From NCBI GenBank assembly GCA_052117605.1, contig JBQKIT010000015.1: a stretch of 64,000 nt of DNA; one strand, written 5' to 3'. The translations under genes were made by a program, and so were the position numbers. Source of the DNA: CAG-791 sp000431495. GTDB taxonomy: Bacteria; Bacillota; Clostridia; Lachnospirales; Lachnospiraceae. The stretch's first letter is position 1; each line of letters opens with the position of its first letter. The notes beneath the pieces were generated by a model that saw nothing but the letters and a program-made list of their open reading frames with translations, made no database searches and had not been told where the DNA came from. This document shows, one piece after another, positions 8,750 through 17,372 of this stretch.

Positions 8750-8868
8750 TCGTATTTTGTTTCTGTTTAGCGCCTGCCACATTTCAACGTGAATTGACTG
8801 CCTGCAGGCAAATTCGAGATGGACGCTAAATAGATACCGTATTTTTTTCGAAAGGGGTCCTGTCCTTC

Positions 8869-9207
8869 ATGTCGACGCTCAATCACCTTCTGCAAAAGCT
8901 TTCCGCTTTTCATATCAATGCCGGAATTCTGCTGCTGATCTATTTTCTTGCAATCAACCTGATTTCCTTCCAGACGATGCGGCTGGATAAGAAAAAGGCA
9001 CGCCGCGGCGAATGGCGGACGCCCGAGTCGGTCCTGTTCCTGCAGGCCATCATCGGTGGCAGCATCGGGAGCATTCTCGCCATGAATCTCTTCCACCACA
9101 AGACAAGAAAGACGGCCTTCCGCATCGGAATGCCGGTGATTCTTCTGGTTCAGCTCCTGCTGATTCTGATGCTGGTCCTCTTTTCCTCGGAAATTATATT
9201 TTTGTAG
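8869..9207 (+). CDS. DUF1294 small membrane protein
   Basis: A 112-residue protein with an N-terminal membrane span (about 17-35), a conserved basic loop (MRLDKKKARRGEWRTPE), then two closely spaced hydrophobic segments ending at the C-terminus. The order and the loop with R-x-P-E are those of DUF1294, a family of unknown function. Single gene on the plus strand, divergent from the 1-phosphofructokinase gene. Confidence 0.8.
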   Translation: MSTLNHLLQKLSAFHINAGILLLIYFLAINLISFQTMRLDKKKARRGEWRTPESVLFLQAIIGGSIGSILAMNLFHHKTRKTAFRIGMPVILLVQLLLILMLVLFSSEIIFL

Positions 9208-9228
9208 GGGGATGGGGTTCGGTTTTCT

Positions 9229-9300
9229 GTTCGGTCAGGAGTTTGGCTGCTGCAGGGGATGAGTTCGTTTTCCGTTCGGTCAGGAGTTTGGCTGCTGCAG
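9229..9300. repeat. 45-bp direct repeat, two copies
   Basis: GTTCGGTCAGGAGTTTGGCT followed by GCTGCAG occurs at 9229-9255 and again at 9274-9300, a 45-base period, in the gap between the DUF1294 and DUF5721 genes. No gene is evident in it. Confidence 0.8.
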
Positions 9301-9403
9301 CGAAAATCGTGCTTGCACATCTTGTTTTTTGTGATAAACTGGCATACGGCCTTGTGAGAGATCACGGGCGGTTGTCAGTCGAATTCCAACGAAAGGAACC
9401 GGT

Positions 9404-9922
9404 ATGGTCTCATTTACCATTCACAATGTAGGACCTTTCATGTCGAAGCTTCTCTCTTCGGATTGCTTCGATTCTTTCCTGCTTGAGGAAGCTGTAATTC
9501 GCATGGCAGTCACCTATACCATCGATGGCCATTTGAATAAGGACTTTTTGGAGAGCGATGCAGATGCGGATCCCGTGGATCCCGTGCAGCGCCCTTTTAT
9601 TATGCAGCCGTGGAGCAGCGCCCGGGGTATCTGCCGGGAAATCATCAAGGGGAAGAAGGCACCTTCCTCGTTTCGCTTCACACTGTGCTTAAAGCCTGCG
9701 TTCGTGGCCGAAACGCTGAAGGATGCGCCGGAGCTTCTGCCCGGCACGCTGGACGTTGTCTCTGCACTGGCTCTGTGCATTCGCCTGGATTCCCATGGTC
9801 TGCACCTTGTGACCGGGGTCTCCATGAGCTCGTTCACGCCGGACAAGAGCCCGGACCGGATCTGGGACCACACGGTAGAGCGCTTTCTTGCCGCAAAGGG
9901 AATCGACTTTGTGAAGGATTAG
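9404..9922 (+). CDS. DUF5721 family protein
   Basis: A 172-residue soluble protein starting MVSFTIHNVGPFMSKLL, with a conserved early FTIDG-like motif (YTIDGH) and a central W-x4-IC-x2-IKGK stretch (residues about 69-83). This is the pattern I associate with DUF5721, a family found mostly in Lachnospiraceae and of unknown role. It is 110 bases upstream of pyrB and could share its transcript. Base composition matches its neighbours. The gap to pyrB contains a short GC-rich imperfect repeat (GGCTGCGGGCGC twice). Confidence 0.7.
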   Translation: MVSFTIHNVGPFMSKLLSSDCFDSFLLEEAVIRMAVTYTIDGHLNKDFLESDADADPVDPVQRPFIMQPWSSARGICREIIKGKKAPSSFRFTLCLKPAFVAETLKDAPELLPGTLDVVSALALCIRLDSHGLHLVTGVSMSSFTPDKSPDRIWDHTVERFLAAKGIDFVKD

Positions 9923-10032
9923 GGCGGTTCCGGCAGGCTGCGGGCGCATTCCTGGAACGCCGGAGGCAGGCCGGCTGCGGGCGCAGGGATGGTTACATCG
10001 TAAGATTTGAATATATTCAGGAGGTAAGAATT

Positions 10033-10950
10033 ATGAAACGAGATTTGCTGACACCGCTTGACTTTTCCGTGGAGGAGCTCGAGCAGCTTTTTGATCGTGC
10101 TGACGACATTCGTCTGCACCCGGAAAAATACGCACATGCCTGCGAGGGCAGAAAAATGGCGACCTGCTTCTACGAGCCGTCGACGAGAACCCGGCTTTCC
10201 CATGAGACTGCCATGCTGAATCTCGGGGGACGCACGATGGGCTTTGCGGGCGCCGAGTCCTCTTCCGCATCGAAGGGCGAAACCGTGGCCGATACGGCGC
10301 GCGTCATCTCCTGTTTTGCCGATATCATGGTCATCCGCCATCCGAAGGAGGGCGCTGCCGCGGTTGCCGCTCACTACGCTTCCATTCCGGTCATCAATGC
10401 CGGCGACGGCGGTCATCAGCATCCCACGCAGACTCTGGCGGATCTTCTGACCATCCGGAACCTGCAGGGGCATCTGGATAATTTTACCATTGGTCTTTGC
10501 GGGGACCTGAAATTCGGACGCACGGTTCACTCCTTGATCAATGCGCTCGTGCGCTACCCGAACGTGCATTTTATTTTTATCTCTCCGAAGGAGTTGCGCG
10601 TCCCGGATTACATCACCGAAATGCTCGATGCCAGGGGAATTTCCTATGAGGAGTGCATCAAAATTGAGGATGCCATCGATCGCCTTGACATTCTGTATAT
10701 GACCAGAATCCAGAAGGAGCGTTTCTTCAACGAGGAGGATTACGTTCGTCTGAAGAATTTCTATGTGCTGGACCGCGAGAAGCTTTCTCTTGCAAAGCCC
10801 ACCTGCTACGTTCTGCATCCGCTTCCGAGGGTCGGCGAGATCGCGCCGGACGTGGACGACGATCCGCGCGCGGCTTATTTCAAGCAGGTACAGTTCGGCG
10901 TCTATGTCCGCATGGCAGCGATTCTGAATCTGCTGAACATTGAGGTGTAA
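10033..10950 (+). CDS. pyrB: Aspartate carbamoyltransferase catalytic subunit
   Basis: The 305-residue enzyme condenses carbamoyl phosphate with aspartate, the first committed step of pyrimidine synthesis. It shows the carbamoyl-phosphate motif FYEPSTRTR (about residues 46-54), GDGGHQHPTQTLADL (about 121-135) and HPLPRVGEI near the C-terminus, all required for catalysis. The ATG at 10033 follows AGGAGG at about 10019; a much longer upstream frame has no support. It is followed by pyrI, so the holoenzyme should be the allosteric type. The 101-base gap to pyrI holds nothing clear. Confidence 0.97.
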   Translation: MKRDLLTPLDFSVEELEQLFDRADDIRLHPEKYAHACEGRKMATCFYEPSTRTRLSHETAMLNLGGRTMGFAGAESSSASKGETVADTARVISCFADIMVIRHPKEGAAAVAAHYASIPVINAGDGGHQHPTQTLADLLTIRNLQGHLDNFTIGLCGDLKFGRTVHSLINALVRYPNVHFIFISPKELRVPDYITEMLDARGISYEECIKIEDAIDRLDILYMTRIQKERFFNEEDYVRLKNFYVLDREKLSLAKPTCYVLHPLPRVGEIAPDVDDDPRAAYFKQVQFGVYVRMAAILNLLNIEV

Positions 10951-11051
10951 GGAAATACGGCGTGGTTTGATTTGAAAGGCGCCTGTTGATTTTCTACTGG
11001 CGTGTGAGAAAGATTTAGATGGGCGCCGGTTGAGGCGCGGGAAAGGATATT

Positions 11052-11516
11052 ATGGCAAACGTAGCACATGTACTTAGCGTTGGTAAGATTGAAGAGGGCT
11101 TCGTGCTGGATCACATTCGTGCCGGCAGAGCCATGAAAATTTATCATTATCTTGGGCTGGACAAGCTGGACTGCCCGGTTGCGATCATCAAAAACGCCCG
11201 GAGCGGCGAGATGGGCAAGAAGGACATCCTGAAGGTGGAGTGCGACATCAACTCGCTGGATCTGGACGTCCTGGCCTTCATCGACCGCAACATTACCGTC
11301 AATGTCATCAAGGACGGTCAGATTATTGAAAAGCGGAGCCTGAAGCTCCCGAAGGAAATCCGGGACGTCATTCACTGCTCCAATCCTCGTTGCATCTCTT
11401 CGATAGAGCGCGGACTTCCGCATATCTTCTATCTCGCAGATGAGAAGACGGCGACGTATCGCTGCAAGTACTGCGATGAGAAGTACGAAGAGTCCGACAG
11501 CGAGAAATATCTCTGA
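11052..11516 (+). CDS. pyrI: Aspartate carbamoyltransferase regulatory subunit
   Basis: At 154 residues it has the usual PyrI length. The N-terminal allosteric domain binds nucleotide effectors; the C-terminal zinc domain docks it to PyrB through four cysteines visible as CSNPRC and CKYC (about residues 110-142). It ends pyrBI, with a terminator at 11632. Confidence 0.96.
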   Translation: MANVAHVLSVGKIEEGFVLDHIRAGRAMKIYHYLGLDKLDCPVAIIKNARSGEMGKKDILKVECDINSLDLDVLAFIDRNITVNVIKDGQIIEKRSLKLPKEIRDVIHCSNPRCISSIERGLPHIFYLADEKTATYRCKYCDEKYEESDSEKYL

Positions 11517-11631
11517 TCTGTTGCTATGATTGGTGATGCTTCCGGCATCTGTGATCGAGATTTGTGATTGAAGTTTTTATATTCAAGTTTTTATATTGAA
11601 GCTTTTTGAAGCTTTTAATATTGAAGTTTTG

Positions 11632-11693
11632 GCATCCTCTGGCTTCCATTTCATCTCTAAAATGATTTTGAGGCTATGGAGGATGCTTTTTTT
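11632..11693 (+). terminator. Intrinsic terminator after pyrI
   Basis: GCATCCTC (11632-11639) pairs with GAGGATGC (11679-11686) and is followed by seven T (11687-11693). The stem sequence is the same GCATCC/GGATGC core used in the 52-bp repeat array that starts just after it. The preceding 11517-11631 is a T-rich stretch with repeated TTGAAGTTTTTATAT-like words. Confidence 0.75.
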
Positions 11694-11698
11694 ATGTC

Positions 11699-12112
11699 AA
11701 AGCATCCCTGGATGAACTTTTCTCTTTGCAGAGATGCTTCTGCCTCCCCAAAGTAATCCCCGGATGAGCGTTTCTCCTTGCAGAGATGCTTCTGCCTCCG
11801 CAAAATAATCCCTGGATGAACTTTTCTCTTTGCAGAGATGCTTCTGCCTCCGCAAAATAATCCCTGGATGAGCGTTTCTCCTTGCAGAGATGCTTCTGCC
11901 TCCGCAAAATAATCTCTGGATGGACTTTTCTCTTTGCAGAGATGCTTTGCCTCCGCAAAATAATCTCTGGATGAACTTTTCTCTTCGCAGAGATGCTTCT
12001 GCCTCCGCAAAATAATCCCTGGATAAGCGTTTCTCTTTATTGAGATGATCTCTCTCACTAAAAATAATCTCTGGATAGACATTTCTCCAAATTGAGATGC
12101 TTTTTGCGGGCC
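11699..12112 (+). repeat. 52-bp palindromic repeat array B (8 units)
   Basis: Eight head-to-tail units; the core GCATCC or TAATCC starts at 11702, 11754, 11806, 11858, 11910, 11961, 12013 and 12065, steps of 52 with one 51. The typical unit is AAAATAATCCCTGGATGAAC, then TTTTCTCTTT, GCAGAGATGC and TTCTGCCTCCGC. Two middle versions alternate (GAACTTTTCTCTTT and GAGCGTTTCTCCTT), which suggests past duplication of two-unit blocks. In many units the left arm is TAATCC while the right arm is GATGC, so pairing is partial. The translated minus strand gives a repetitive peptide with no sign of being real. The 12113-12500 gap after it has a 42-base direct repeat (CCGCAGGCTTTCTTATCT at 12312 and 12354) and no clear gene. 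Confidence 0.9.
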
Positions 12113-12500
12113 CTAGTCGTTTCTGATCAATTTATATATATTTATCCGAATCGGTTTGTACAGTATCCCACTGGACTTTTGGGAGTCTGGTTTTGTAGAA
12201 TACAATCACTGACCGGCAAGGTCTTTCTCGTTTGACAGAGCAGGGTGCGTTTTCGTACCGTACCCTTTTTATTCTTCTTTATTCTATACTCAGCGGCAAC
12301 CATCATTTCTGCCGCAGGCTTTCTTATCTTTGAGCTTTACAGGCACCTTCCTTCCGCAGGCTTTCTTATCTTCGGGCTTTGCAAGCTCTTTTCAGTTGCA
12401 GTCTTTCTTGAAATTCTCAGATTAGATTTGATATCAATTGATGATTATCTGCCGCTCTGTGTCTGCATGACAGGTGTGGTATGATAGGAACAGGAGAAGC

Positions 12501-13328
12501 ATGGTGAAACGTTCATCTCACAGCAGGACAATGGAGTTTGTACAGAAGCTTCGTCCGATAGACAACGCTTTTTTCCCCGTTCTCGGACAGGATCCGGGAG
12601 TGATGGAAGAAATCCTGCGTGTCATTCTTAATGACAACACCCTCACGGTAGAAAAGGTCATTGCTGAGTACACGCTTCCCAACCTTCCCGGCAGGGGTGT
12701 TCGATTGGATTCCTTCTGTGAGACAGGTGACGGGCATCGGATCAACGTTGAAGTCCAGAAGGCGGACGACGATGATCATATTCGGAGGTGTCGCTATAAC
12801 GCTGCCGGAATGACGTGGAAGGAAGCAGAAAAGGGAATCCGATTCAGGGATCTTCCTGATGTCTGCGTAGTGTACATTACCGAGCACGATTTTCTGCATG
12901 GTGGCCGTACCGTTTATCATGTGGACAAGATCCTTCGCGAAAATGGCTCGCTCATTGATGACGGAAGTTCTGTGATATATGTAAACACTGCGGTAAATGA
13001 TGGAAGTGCCATCTCCGATTTGATGCGATGTTTTTTGCAGAAAACGGTAAATGATCCGAGGTTTCCCAGGCTTTCCGAGAGAGTACATCAATACAAGAAT
13101 ACCGAGAAAGGAGCTGCAGAAATGTGTGAAGAATTAGAGCGCTATATTGATGAAATTACTGAAGAGATGCAGACAAAGGTTGTGCAGCTGCAGGCCTCGA
13201 ATTCTGAGAAAGACAAAACTATCTCCGAGAAAAACAAAGCCATCACTGAAAAGGACAAGGAGATTGCGCGTCTTAATGAACTTGTCGCCTCCTTATCAAA
13301 GAACAGCAGCAGGCCCGCAAATTCCTGA
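12501..13328 (+). CDS. PD-(D/E)XK nuclease family (Rpn/transposase-like) protein
   Basis: This 275-residue protein starts FVQKLRPIDNAFFPVLGQDP and has the PD-(D/E)XK core as RLDSF (D70) and VEVQ (E84, Q86), as in the Rpn/PDDEXK-type transposase-related nucleases common in gut Clostridia. Such proteins nick or cut DNA and promote recombination. The C-terminus (about 210-265) is a coiled coil with repeated SEKDKTI/SEKNKAI/TEKDKEI units. ATG 12501 is chosen because AGGAGAAGC precedes it; a start at 12474 lacks a site. It is a single gene, 389 bases after repeat array B. Many family members are domesticated; no transposon ends are visible. Confidence 0.8.
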   Translation: MVKRSSHSRTMEFVQKLRPIDNAFFPVLGQDPGVMEEILRVILNDNTLTVEKVIAEYTLPNLPGRGVRLDSFCETGDGHRINVEVQKADDDDHIRRCRYNAAGMTWKEAEKGIRFRDLPDVCVVYITEHDFLHGGRTVYHVDKILRENGSLIDDGSSVIYVNTAVNDGSAISDLMRCFLQKTVNDPRFPRLSERVHQYKNTEKGAAEMCEELERYIDEITEEMQTKVVQLQASNSEKDKTISEKNKAITEKDKEIARLNELVASLSKNSSRPANS

Positions 13329-13356
13329 ACCTGCTGTCACGTAATATTTTCGTATT

Positions 13357-14442
13357 TTATTGATGGAAAACGACCTTCGCAAGCTCTTCTTTACCGCAGG
13401 CAAAGGGGGCTTTTGATAATTTGGATGGATTGGATGCGACTGCATCGAGTGCATGCTGCAGCTCGTCTTCCGGGATCAGGATCTTCCCGCACACGGTTTC
13501 GAAGAAGTCCTGAAAGTCAGAAAGATTGCGGAAGCCGGCAAGCGACAGCATTTCATTCCGTTCGTTTTCCGGGATCCGGGCAAGGTACCCGGACTCAAAA
13601 TACCCGACGGCTACTCCATGCGGCAGATGAAGATCGTATGTAAGCGGATATGACAGTGCATGCGGAAGGGAGGTTCCTGTCTGAGCAATGGCCATGCCGG
13701 CAAAGGCGGAGGCCCGCATGAGGTTCTCTCTGCTCTCCGGGGAGAGAGGTTTTTGTTCCAGTTCCAGGAGATCCCGGCGCGCGAGGGCCCAGGTAGTAAG
13801 TCCTGCTTCTGCACACATCCTGCTGTATTTTGTTGCCGCCGAATTAAACCAGCTCTCCATGAGGTGCCCGAGCGCATCCACAGCGGTGTTTCGAATCACC
13901 GAAATCGGAGCGGAAGCAAGATATTTTCCATCGATCAGAGCGGCATCTGCGAAGATTTTGTGAGGGAGGGAGCTTTTCGTCTTCTTTGCGTGAATTGTGA
14001 GCACACTGGCCCCCGTTACCTCTGAACCAGTCCCACAGGTCGTCGGAATAAGGATCAGCGGAAGGCGGCCGGTCTCCTGCCCCTCATACAGATAATCCGC
14101 ATCCTCTTCCTTGTAATACATCATCATCGCAATGGCCTTGGCTGCATCCATCGGGGAGCCGCCTCCGATTCCAATGACAAAATCTGCCTTTTCCTTCAAG
14201 CCGAATGCCCTGGCCTTCATAACGGTCTCTATGGACGGATTCTCTTCCACAGCATCAAAAAGAGCATGCGATATTCCGGCCTCCTCCAACACCTCAAGGA
14301 CATCGGAAAGAGCTCCGTTTTCCCTCGCAGAGTGCCGTCCCGTGACAAGGAGTGCCTTGCTTCCTGCTGCCGTAAACACCTCAGTGTGACATTTTACGCA
14401 CTCTTCCTCTTCATAAACCTTTACCGGCATGTAGAACTGCAT
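13357..14442 (-). CDS. Iron-containing alcohol dehydrogenase
   Basis: A 361-residue group III alcohol dehydrogenase, cytoplasmic and NAD(P)-linked. The nucleotide-binding motif GIGGGSPMDAAKAIA lies at about 91-105, PTTCGTGSEVT at about 133-143, and metal ligands are offered by DALGHLMES and HALSYPLTYDLHLPHG. The substrate is unknown; fermentative aldehyde reduction is likely. GGAAGGAGACAAGAT precedes the ATG. Its start overlaps the end of the Nudix gene by 22 bases, so they form one transcript. Confidence 0.9.
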   Translation of the reverse strand: MQFYMPVKVYEEEECVKCHTEVFTAAGSKALLVTGRHSARENGALSDVLEVLEEAGISHALFDAVEENPSIETVMKARAFGLKEKADFVIGIGGGSPMDAAKAIAMMMYYKEEDADYLYEGQETGRLPLILIPTTCGTGSEVTGASVLTIHAKKTKSSLPHKIFADAALIDGKYLASAPISVIRNTAVDALGHLMESWFNSAATKYSRMCAEAGLTTWALARRDLLELEQKPLSPESRENLMRASAFAGMAIAQTGTSLPHALSYPLTYDLHLPHGVAVGYFESGYLARIPENERNEMLSLAGFRNLSDFQDFFETVCGKILIPEDELQHALDAVASNPSKLSKAPFACGKEELAKVVFHQ

Positions 14443-15455
14443 ATCTTGTCTCCTTCCTCCTTGAAATGCATGATCATCTCGGCGGTCAGGCTCAGATTCC
14501 GCTCCTCCTCACCGATCTCATCCCGTGAGACCCACACTGCCTTTGCAAGCTCCCCATCATCCATATGAATGGGTTCGTCTTCATTCGCGATGCAGTAGTA
14601 GCCAAAGAGCAGGTTGGAATCAAAGCCCCAGGGCTGACTCTTGTAATAACGGATGTTGCGGACATGGAGTCCAACCTCCTCCAGGACCTCTCTGCGCACG
14701 GTATCCTCCGCAGTCTCTCCGATCTCGCAAAACCCCGCAACCAGGGCGTGCCCTTTGTATTCACGTCCTGCATAACGCGTCATGACAATTTTATCCCCGG
14801 AGGAATTCAAAATGCCGACAATCACCGCCGGTGCGATCTTCGGATAAACCACATTTCCGCAGGACGGGCAGATCATCGCGCGCTCCTTGTGCGAATATTC
14901 AAGGTGCTCGCCGCAGCGTCCGCAGAAGTTGTTGTCACGGTACCAGACGTACAGATGATACGCCGTCTCTCCCGCATAACACTCTTCCTTTGGCTTTGTC
15001 CGCCGTAAAACACGAAGCGTTTCCACGGTATATTCGACATCCTCTGCGTGTCCTGATGCACAGCCGCCGGGATTGATGTCAACCCTTGCCTCGTCTGATA
15101 CACATTTTCCGGGATCGCTGCCGGCCCTCGCCTCGTCTGATACACATTTTCCGGGATCGCAGGACTTCGCTTTCAGTCCTGCAAGCACGCTTCGTGCATC
15201 CGCGTCCTCTTCGAAGGAGGAAAACAGCCAGAACGGCCGATCATCAATGGAAAAAAGATAGCGGAAATGCTCTCTGGAGGCCCCTGCTGCCAGGAGCTCT
15301 CCTGCTTTCGGGAAAGAGATTCCTGCCTGCTCGTCCACATGGCAAAGGATATTTCTTCCCTCAAAAACAAAAGCGGTATCCTCGTTCTTCATCTGCTCCG
15401 GCCCATAGTCCCGAAACTGGTTATGCATGATCTTTGGTGCAATATCCTGTATCAT
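14421..15455 (-). CDS. NudC-like NAD(H) pyrophosphatase / decapping Nudix
   Basis: The 344-residue protein hydrolyses dinucleotide pyrophosphates such as NADH. It has a four-cysteine zinc ribbon (CGRC and CPSC), then the Nudix domain with box GFCEIGETAEDTVRREVLEE and the SQPWGFDSNLL sequence that marks NudC. Between the N-terminal part and the zinc ribbon (about residues 95-130) there is a 15-residue direct repeat, DPGKCVSDEARAGS and near copies, not part of the family. The repeat corresponds to a 45-base DNA duplication at about 15083-15160. Downstream it overlaps the alcohol dehydrogenase gene. Confidence 0.9.
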   Translation of the reverse strand: MIQDIAPKIMHNQFRDYGPEQMKNEDTAFVFEGRNILCHVDEQAGISFPKAGELLAAGASREHFRYLFSIDDRPFWLFSSFEEDADARSVLAGLKAKSCDPGKCVSDEARAGSDPGKCVSDEARVDINPGGCASGHAEDVEYTVETLRVLRRTKPKEECYAGETAYHLYVWYRDNNFCGRCGEHLEYSHKERAMICPSCGNVVYPKIAPAVIVGILNSSGDKIVMTRYAGREYKGHALVAGFCEIGETAEDTVRREVLEEVGLHVRNIRYYKSQPWGFDSNLLFGYYCIANEDEPIHMDDGELAKAVWVSRDEIGEEERNLSLTAEMIMHFKEEGDKICSSTCR

Positions 15456-15529
15456 AGTTTTTCTTTCTCTGATTCCTGGTCTTTTTTACCGAACCGGGAT
15501 GCTGTCCGGCACCGACAAAAGCGTTCCCA

Positions 15530-17044
15530 TCATGAGCAGAGGAGCTTCTCTACATCTTCCTTTTCGTATACGACGCCGGAGATTCCCTGTGTCTCGATCC
15601 GGTACAGGGCATTTGCGGCAAGGTGCTCCGCCGCCTGTTCGAGGTCGCGGACGCCAGGCATGGAGGCAAAGCGGTCCACTACGGCATAGGCGCCTTCTTC
15701 GGTAACCACGCACTCCTCCGGCCGCATTCCCATGCGCTTTAATACCTTCGGGAGCGAGAACTTTGAGAAGATCGTCTTTTTCTCATCTCTTGTATAGTCC
15801 GGAATGTCGATCACGGCAAAACGGGTCATCAGGGGCTCGCTGATCCGGCTCTTGTCGTTGGCTGTCGCAATCGGATACACGCCGCCTGTCGGGATGGTGC
15901 ACTCCATGTAGTTGTCCGTGTATCCAAGATTGTCCAGAAGCGTCAGCAGCGCATCCGCAGGATTTCCTCCGGAGGTTCTGGAATCTGCTTTGTCCAGCTC
16001 ATTGATGATAAAGACCATGTTGGACTCCCCCGCTACATAGAAGGATTCCATAATGCTTCCGGGCTTTGCATTCGCATAGACGCGGGACGTTCCGGTCAGC
16101 TGGTCCGAATCATGAATGGAGCTCATGTCCAGCGAGGTCCACGGAAGCTTCAAAATTCTTGCGACGGCATAGGCAACCTGTGATTTTCCGGTGCCAGCGG
16201 GGCCGACAAGAAGAAGTCCATAGGCAGGAAGCGTATGCGTGCGGTTGATCTGGATGATGGTCTCAATGATTCGCTGTTTTACCTTTTCCATGCCGTAGAG
16301 CTCTTCATCCAGAATTCTTCTTGCTTCCACGGGATCAATGGAGCCAAAGGTCGTATCCTTCCACTGAATGTTCAGCATAATGGAGAGCGCTCTTTGTGCA
16401 TGCCTTCTCTCATCCGGTCCGATTTCCGTAGAACGGGCAACCACCAGATTTCTTCTTGCCCATTTGAGAATGTGCGGAGGAAGCGATCTTCCCGCCACAT
16501 TCAGGAAATCGGTGATGCTCTGAAGGCTGGTCAGCTTCATCTCATCGCCTTCGATGTCATCTGCGTCCTCGTCCGGTGCATCCGCAGGTGCTTTGGCCGC
16601 GAGAAGACGCGCAATCGCATACTGAAGGAAGCCATCCTCTGCGGAAAGCTTCGTCTCTCCGCCGGAATCCACCTCTCGAATCTTGTAGACGCAAAAGCCC
16701 CGCTCGGTATTATGCCCGGAAAGCCGCACGTTGATGCGGTTGTCTCCCAGCCAGCGAACAAGATCCTCGAACCGCTCATCGATTTCACGGATATCGGTCT
16801 CTGCAGGCGTTCCTGCATCCATAAAATGGAACGAGGTCCGTTTCTCCGGAAGCTCAAAGCTTCCGCTGATATGATGCAGAAGTTTGCCCTCCGCATTTTC
16901 CAGAACAAGGATCGGATGCCCGGCATCTGCGGTCTCAGAATCCTGCCGGAAGGTTGTATAGGTGCAAATTTCCTCCTGCACAGCGGTTGTTTTCTTCTGC
17001 CCGTCGTCTGAACTGCTGCTGAAATCAAATACCTTATTCGCCAT
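15530..17044 (-). CDS. Lon-like AAA+ ATPase lacking protease domain
   Basis: The 504 residues contain an N-terminal part of unknown type (1-230) and one AAA+ module (about 235-490) most like that of Lon. It has ARRILDEELYGMEKVKQRI, Walker A GPAGTGKS (281-288), a Lon-like ELDKADSRTSGGNPADALL, sensor 1 N396 and an arginine-finger candidate R408. No Ser-Lys protease domain follows; the protein ends at the AAA+ lid. The Walker B aspartate is replaced: FIINE (N348, E349) instead of the usual hhhhDE. The glutamate for hydrolysis is kept, so activity may be altered rather than lost. A remodelling or scaffold role is possible; the true function is unknown. GGAGGACTGAGAAA precedes the ATG. Confidence 0.75.
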   Translation of the reverse strand: MANKVFDFSSSSDDGQKKTTAVQEEICTYTTFRQDSETADAGHPILVLENAEGKLLHHISGSFELPEKRTSFHFMDAGTPAETDIREIDERFEDLVRWLGDNRINVRLSGHNTERGFCVYKIREVDSGGETKLSAEDGFLQYAIARLLAAKAPADAPDEDADDIEGDEMKLTSLQSITDFLNVAGRSLPPHILKWARRNLVVARSTEIGPDERRHAQRALSIMLNIQWKDTTFGSIDPVEARRILDEELYGMEKVKQRIIETIIQINRTHTLPAYGLLLVGPAGTGKSQVAYAVARILKLPWTSLDMSSIHDSDQLTGTSRVYANAKPGSIMESFYVAGESNMVFIINELDKADSRTSGGNPADALLTLLDNLGYTDNYMECTIPTGGVYPIATANDKSRISEPLMTRFAVIDIPDYTRDEKKTIFSKFSLPKVLKRMGMRPEECVVTEEGAYAVVDRFASMPGVRDLEQAAEHLAANALYRIETQGISGVVYEKEDVEKLLCS

Positions 17045-17138
17045 TTTCTCAGTCCTCCCTGATATTCTCTCATCCTCTCTGTATCTTTCGAGGCCTTATT
17101 TATGATTATGGTTAAAACACCTGCTTCTGAATGCAATG

Positions 17139-17234
17139 GTGTTTTGTTTCTGAAATGAAATTGCGGTATTGTGTTTTGTTTCTGAAATGAAGCCGCAGTA
17201 TTGTGTTCTATTTCGGAAACCTGCGGTCCGGGCA
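17139..17234. repeat. 32-bp tandem repeat, three units
   Basis: GTGTTTTGTTTCTGAAATGA starts units at 17139 and 17171, with a diverged third at 17203; each unit is 32 bases and ends near GCGGTATT. It occupies the leader side of the AAA+ gene, just before repeat array E. Confidence 0.85.
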
Positions 17235-17237
17235 GTT

Positions 17238-17312
17238 GCGGATGCTCTCCACCGCTGAGAATCATCCCTGCACAGAAATTTCTTCAAATCAGGATGCATT
17301 CCTCCGCTGGAA
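17238..17312 (+). repeat. 52-bp palindromic repeat E (one full, one partial unit)
   Basis: A full unit (GAATCATCCCTGCACAGAAA, then TTTCTTCAAATCAGGATGCA and TTCCTCCGCTGG) spans about 17259-17310. It is preceded by the right half of another (GCGGATGCTCTCCACCGCTG). It is nearly the reverse complement of the first unit of array C, about 12.6 kb away. Decayed copies may continue to 17372. Confidence 0.8.
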
Positions 17313-17372
17313 AGCAAACATTCCTCCAGAGAACAGTTTCTTCCCCAGAATCACAGTTTTCCTTCCTCAGAA

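Noticed and set aside
11657..12082. Repetitive protein encoded by the minus strand of array B
   Set aside because: The frame exists because the unit happens to avoid stops; most units are 52 bases, not a multiple of three, so the same peptide appears in shifting frames. No ribosome site was seen.
11699..12112. CRISPR array
   Set aside because: The whole 52-bp unit, including the part that would be the spacer, is conserved from copy to copy, and there are no cas genes in the window.
12245..12484. 79-residue hydrophobic small protein
   Set aside because: It arises from a 42-base direct repeat and T-rich DNA, has no ribosome site and its end overlaps the region before the PD-(D/E)XK gene.
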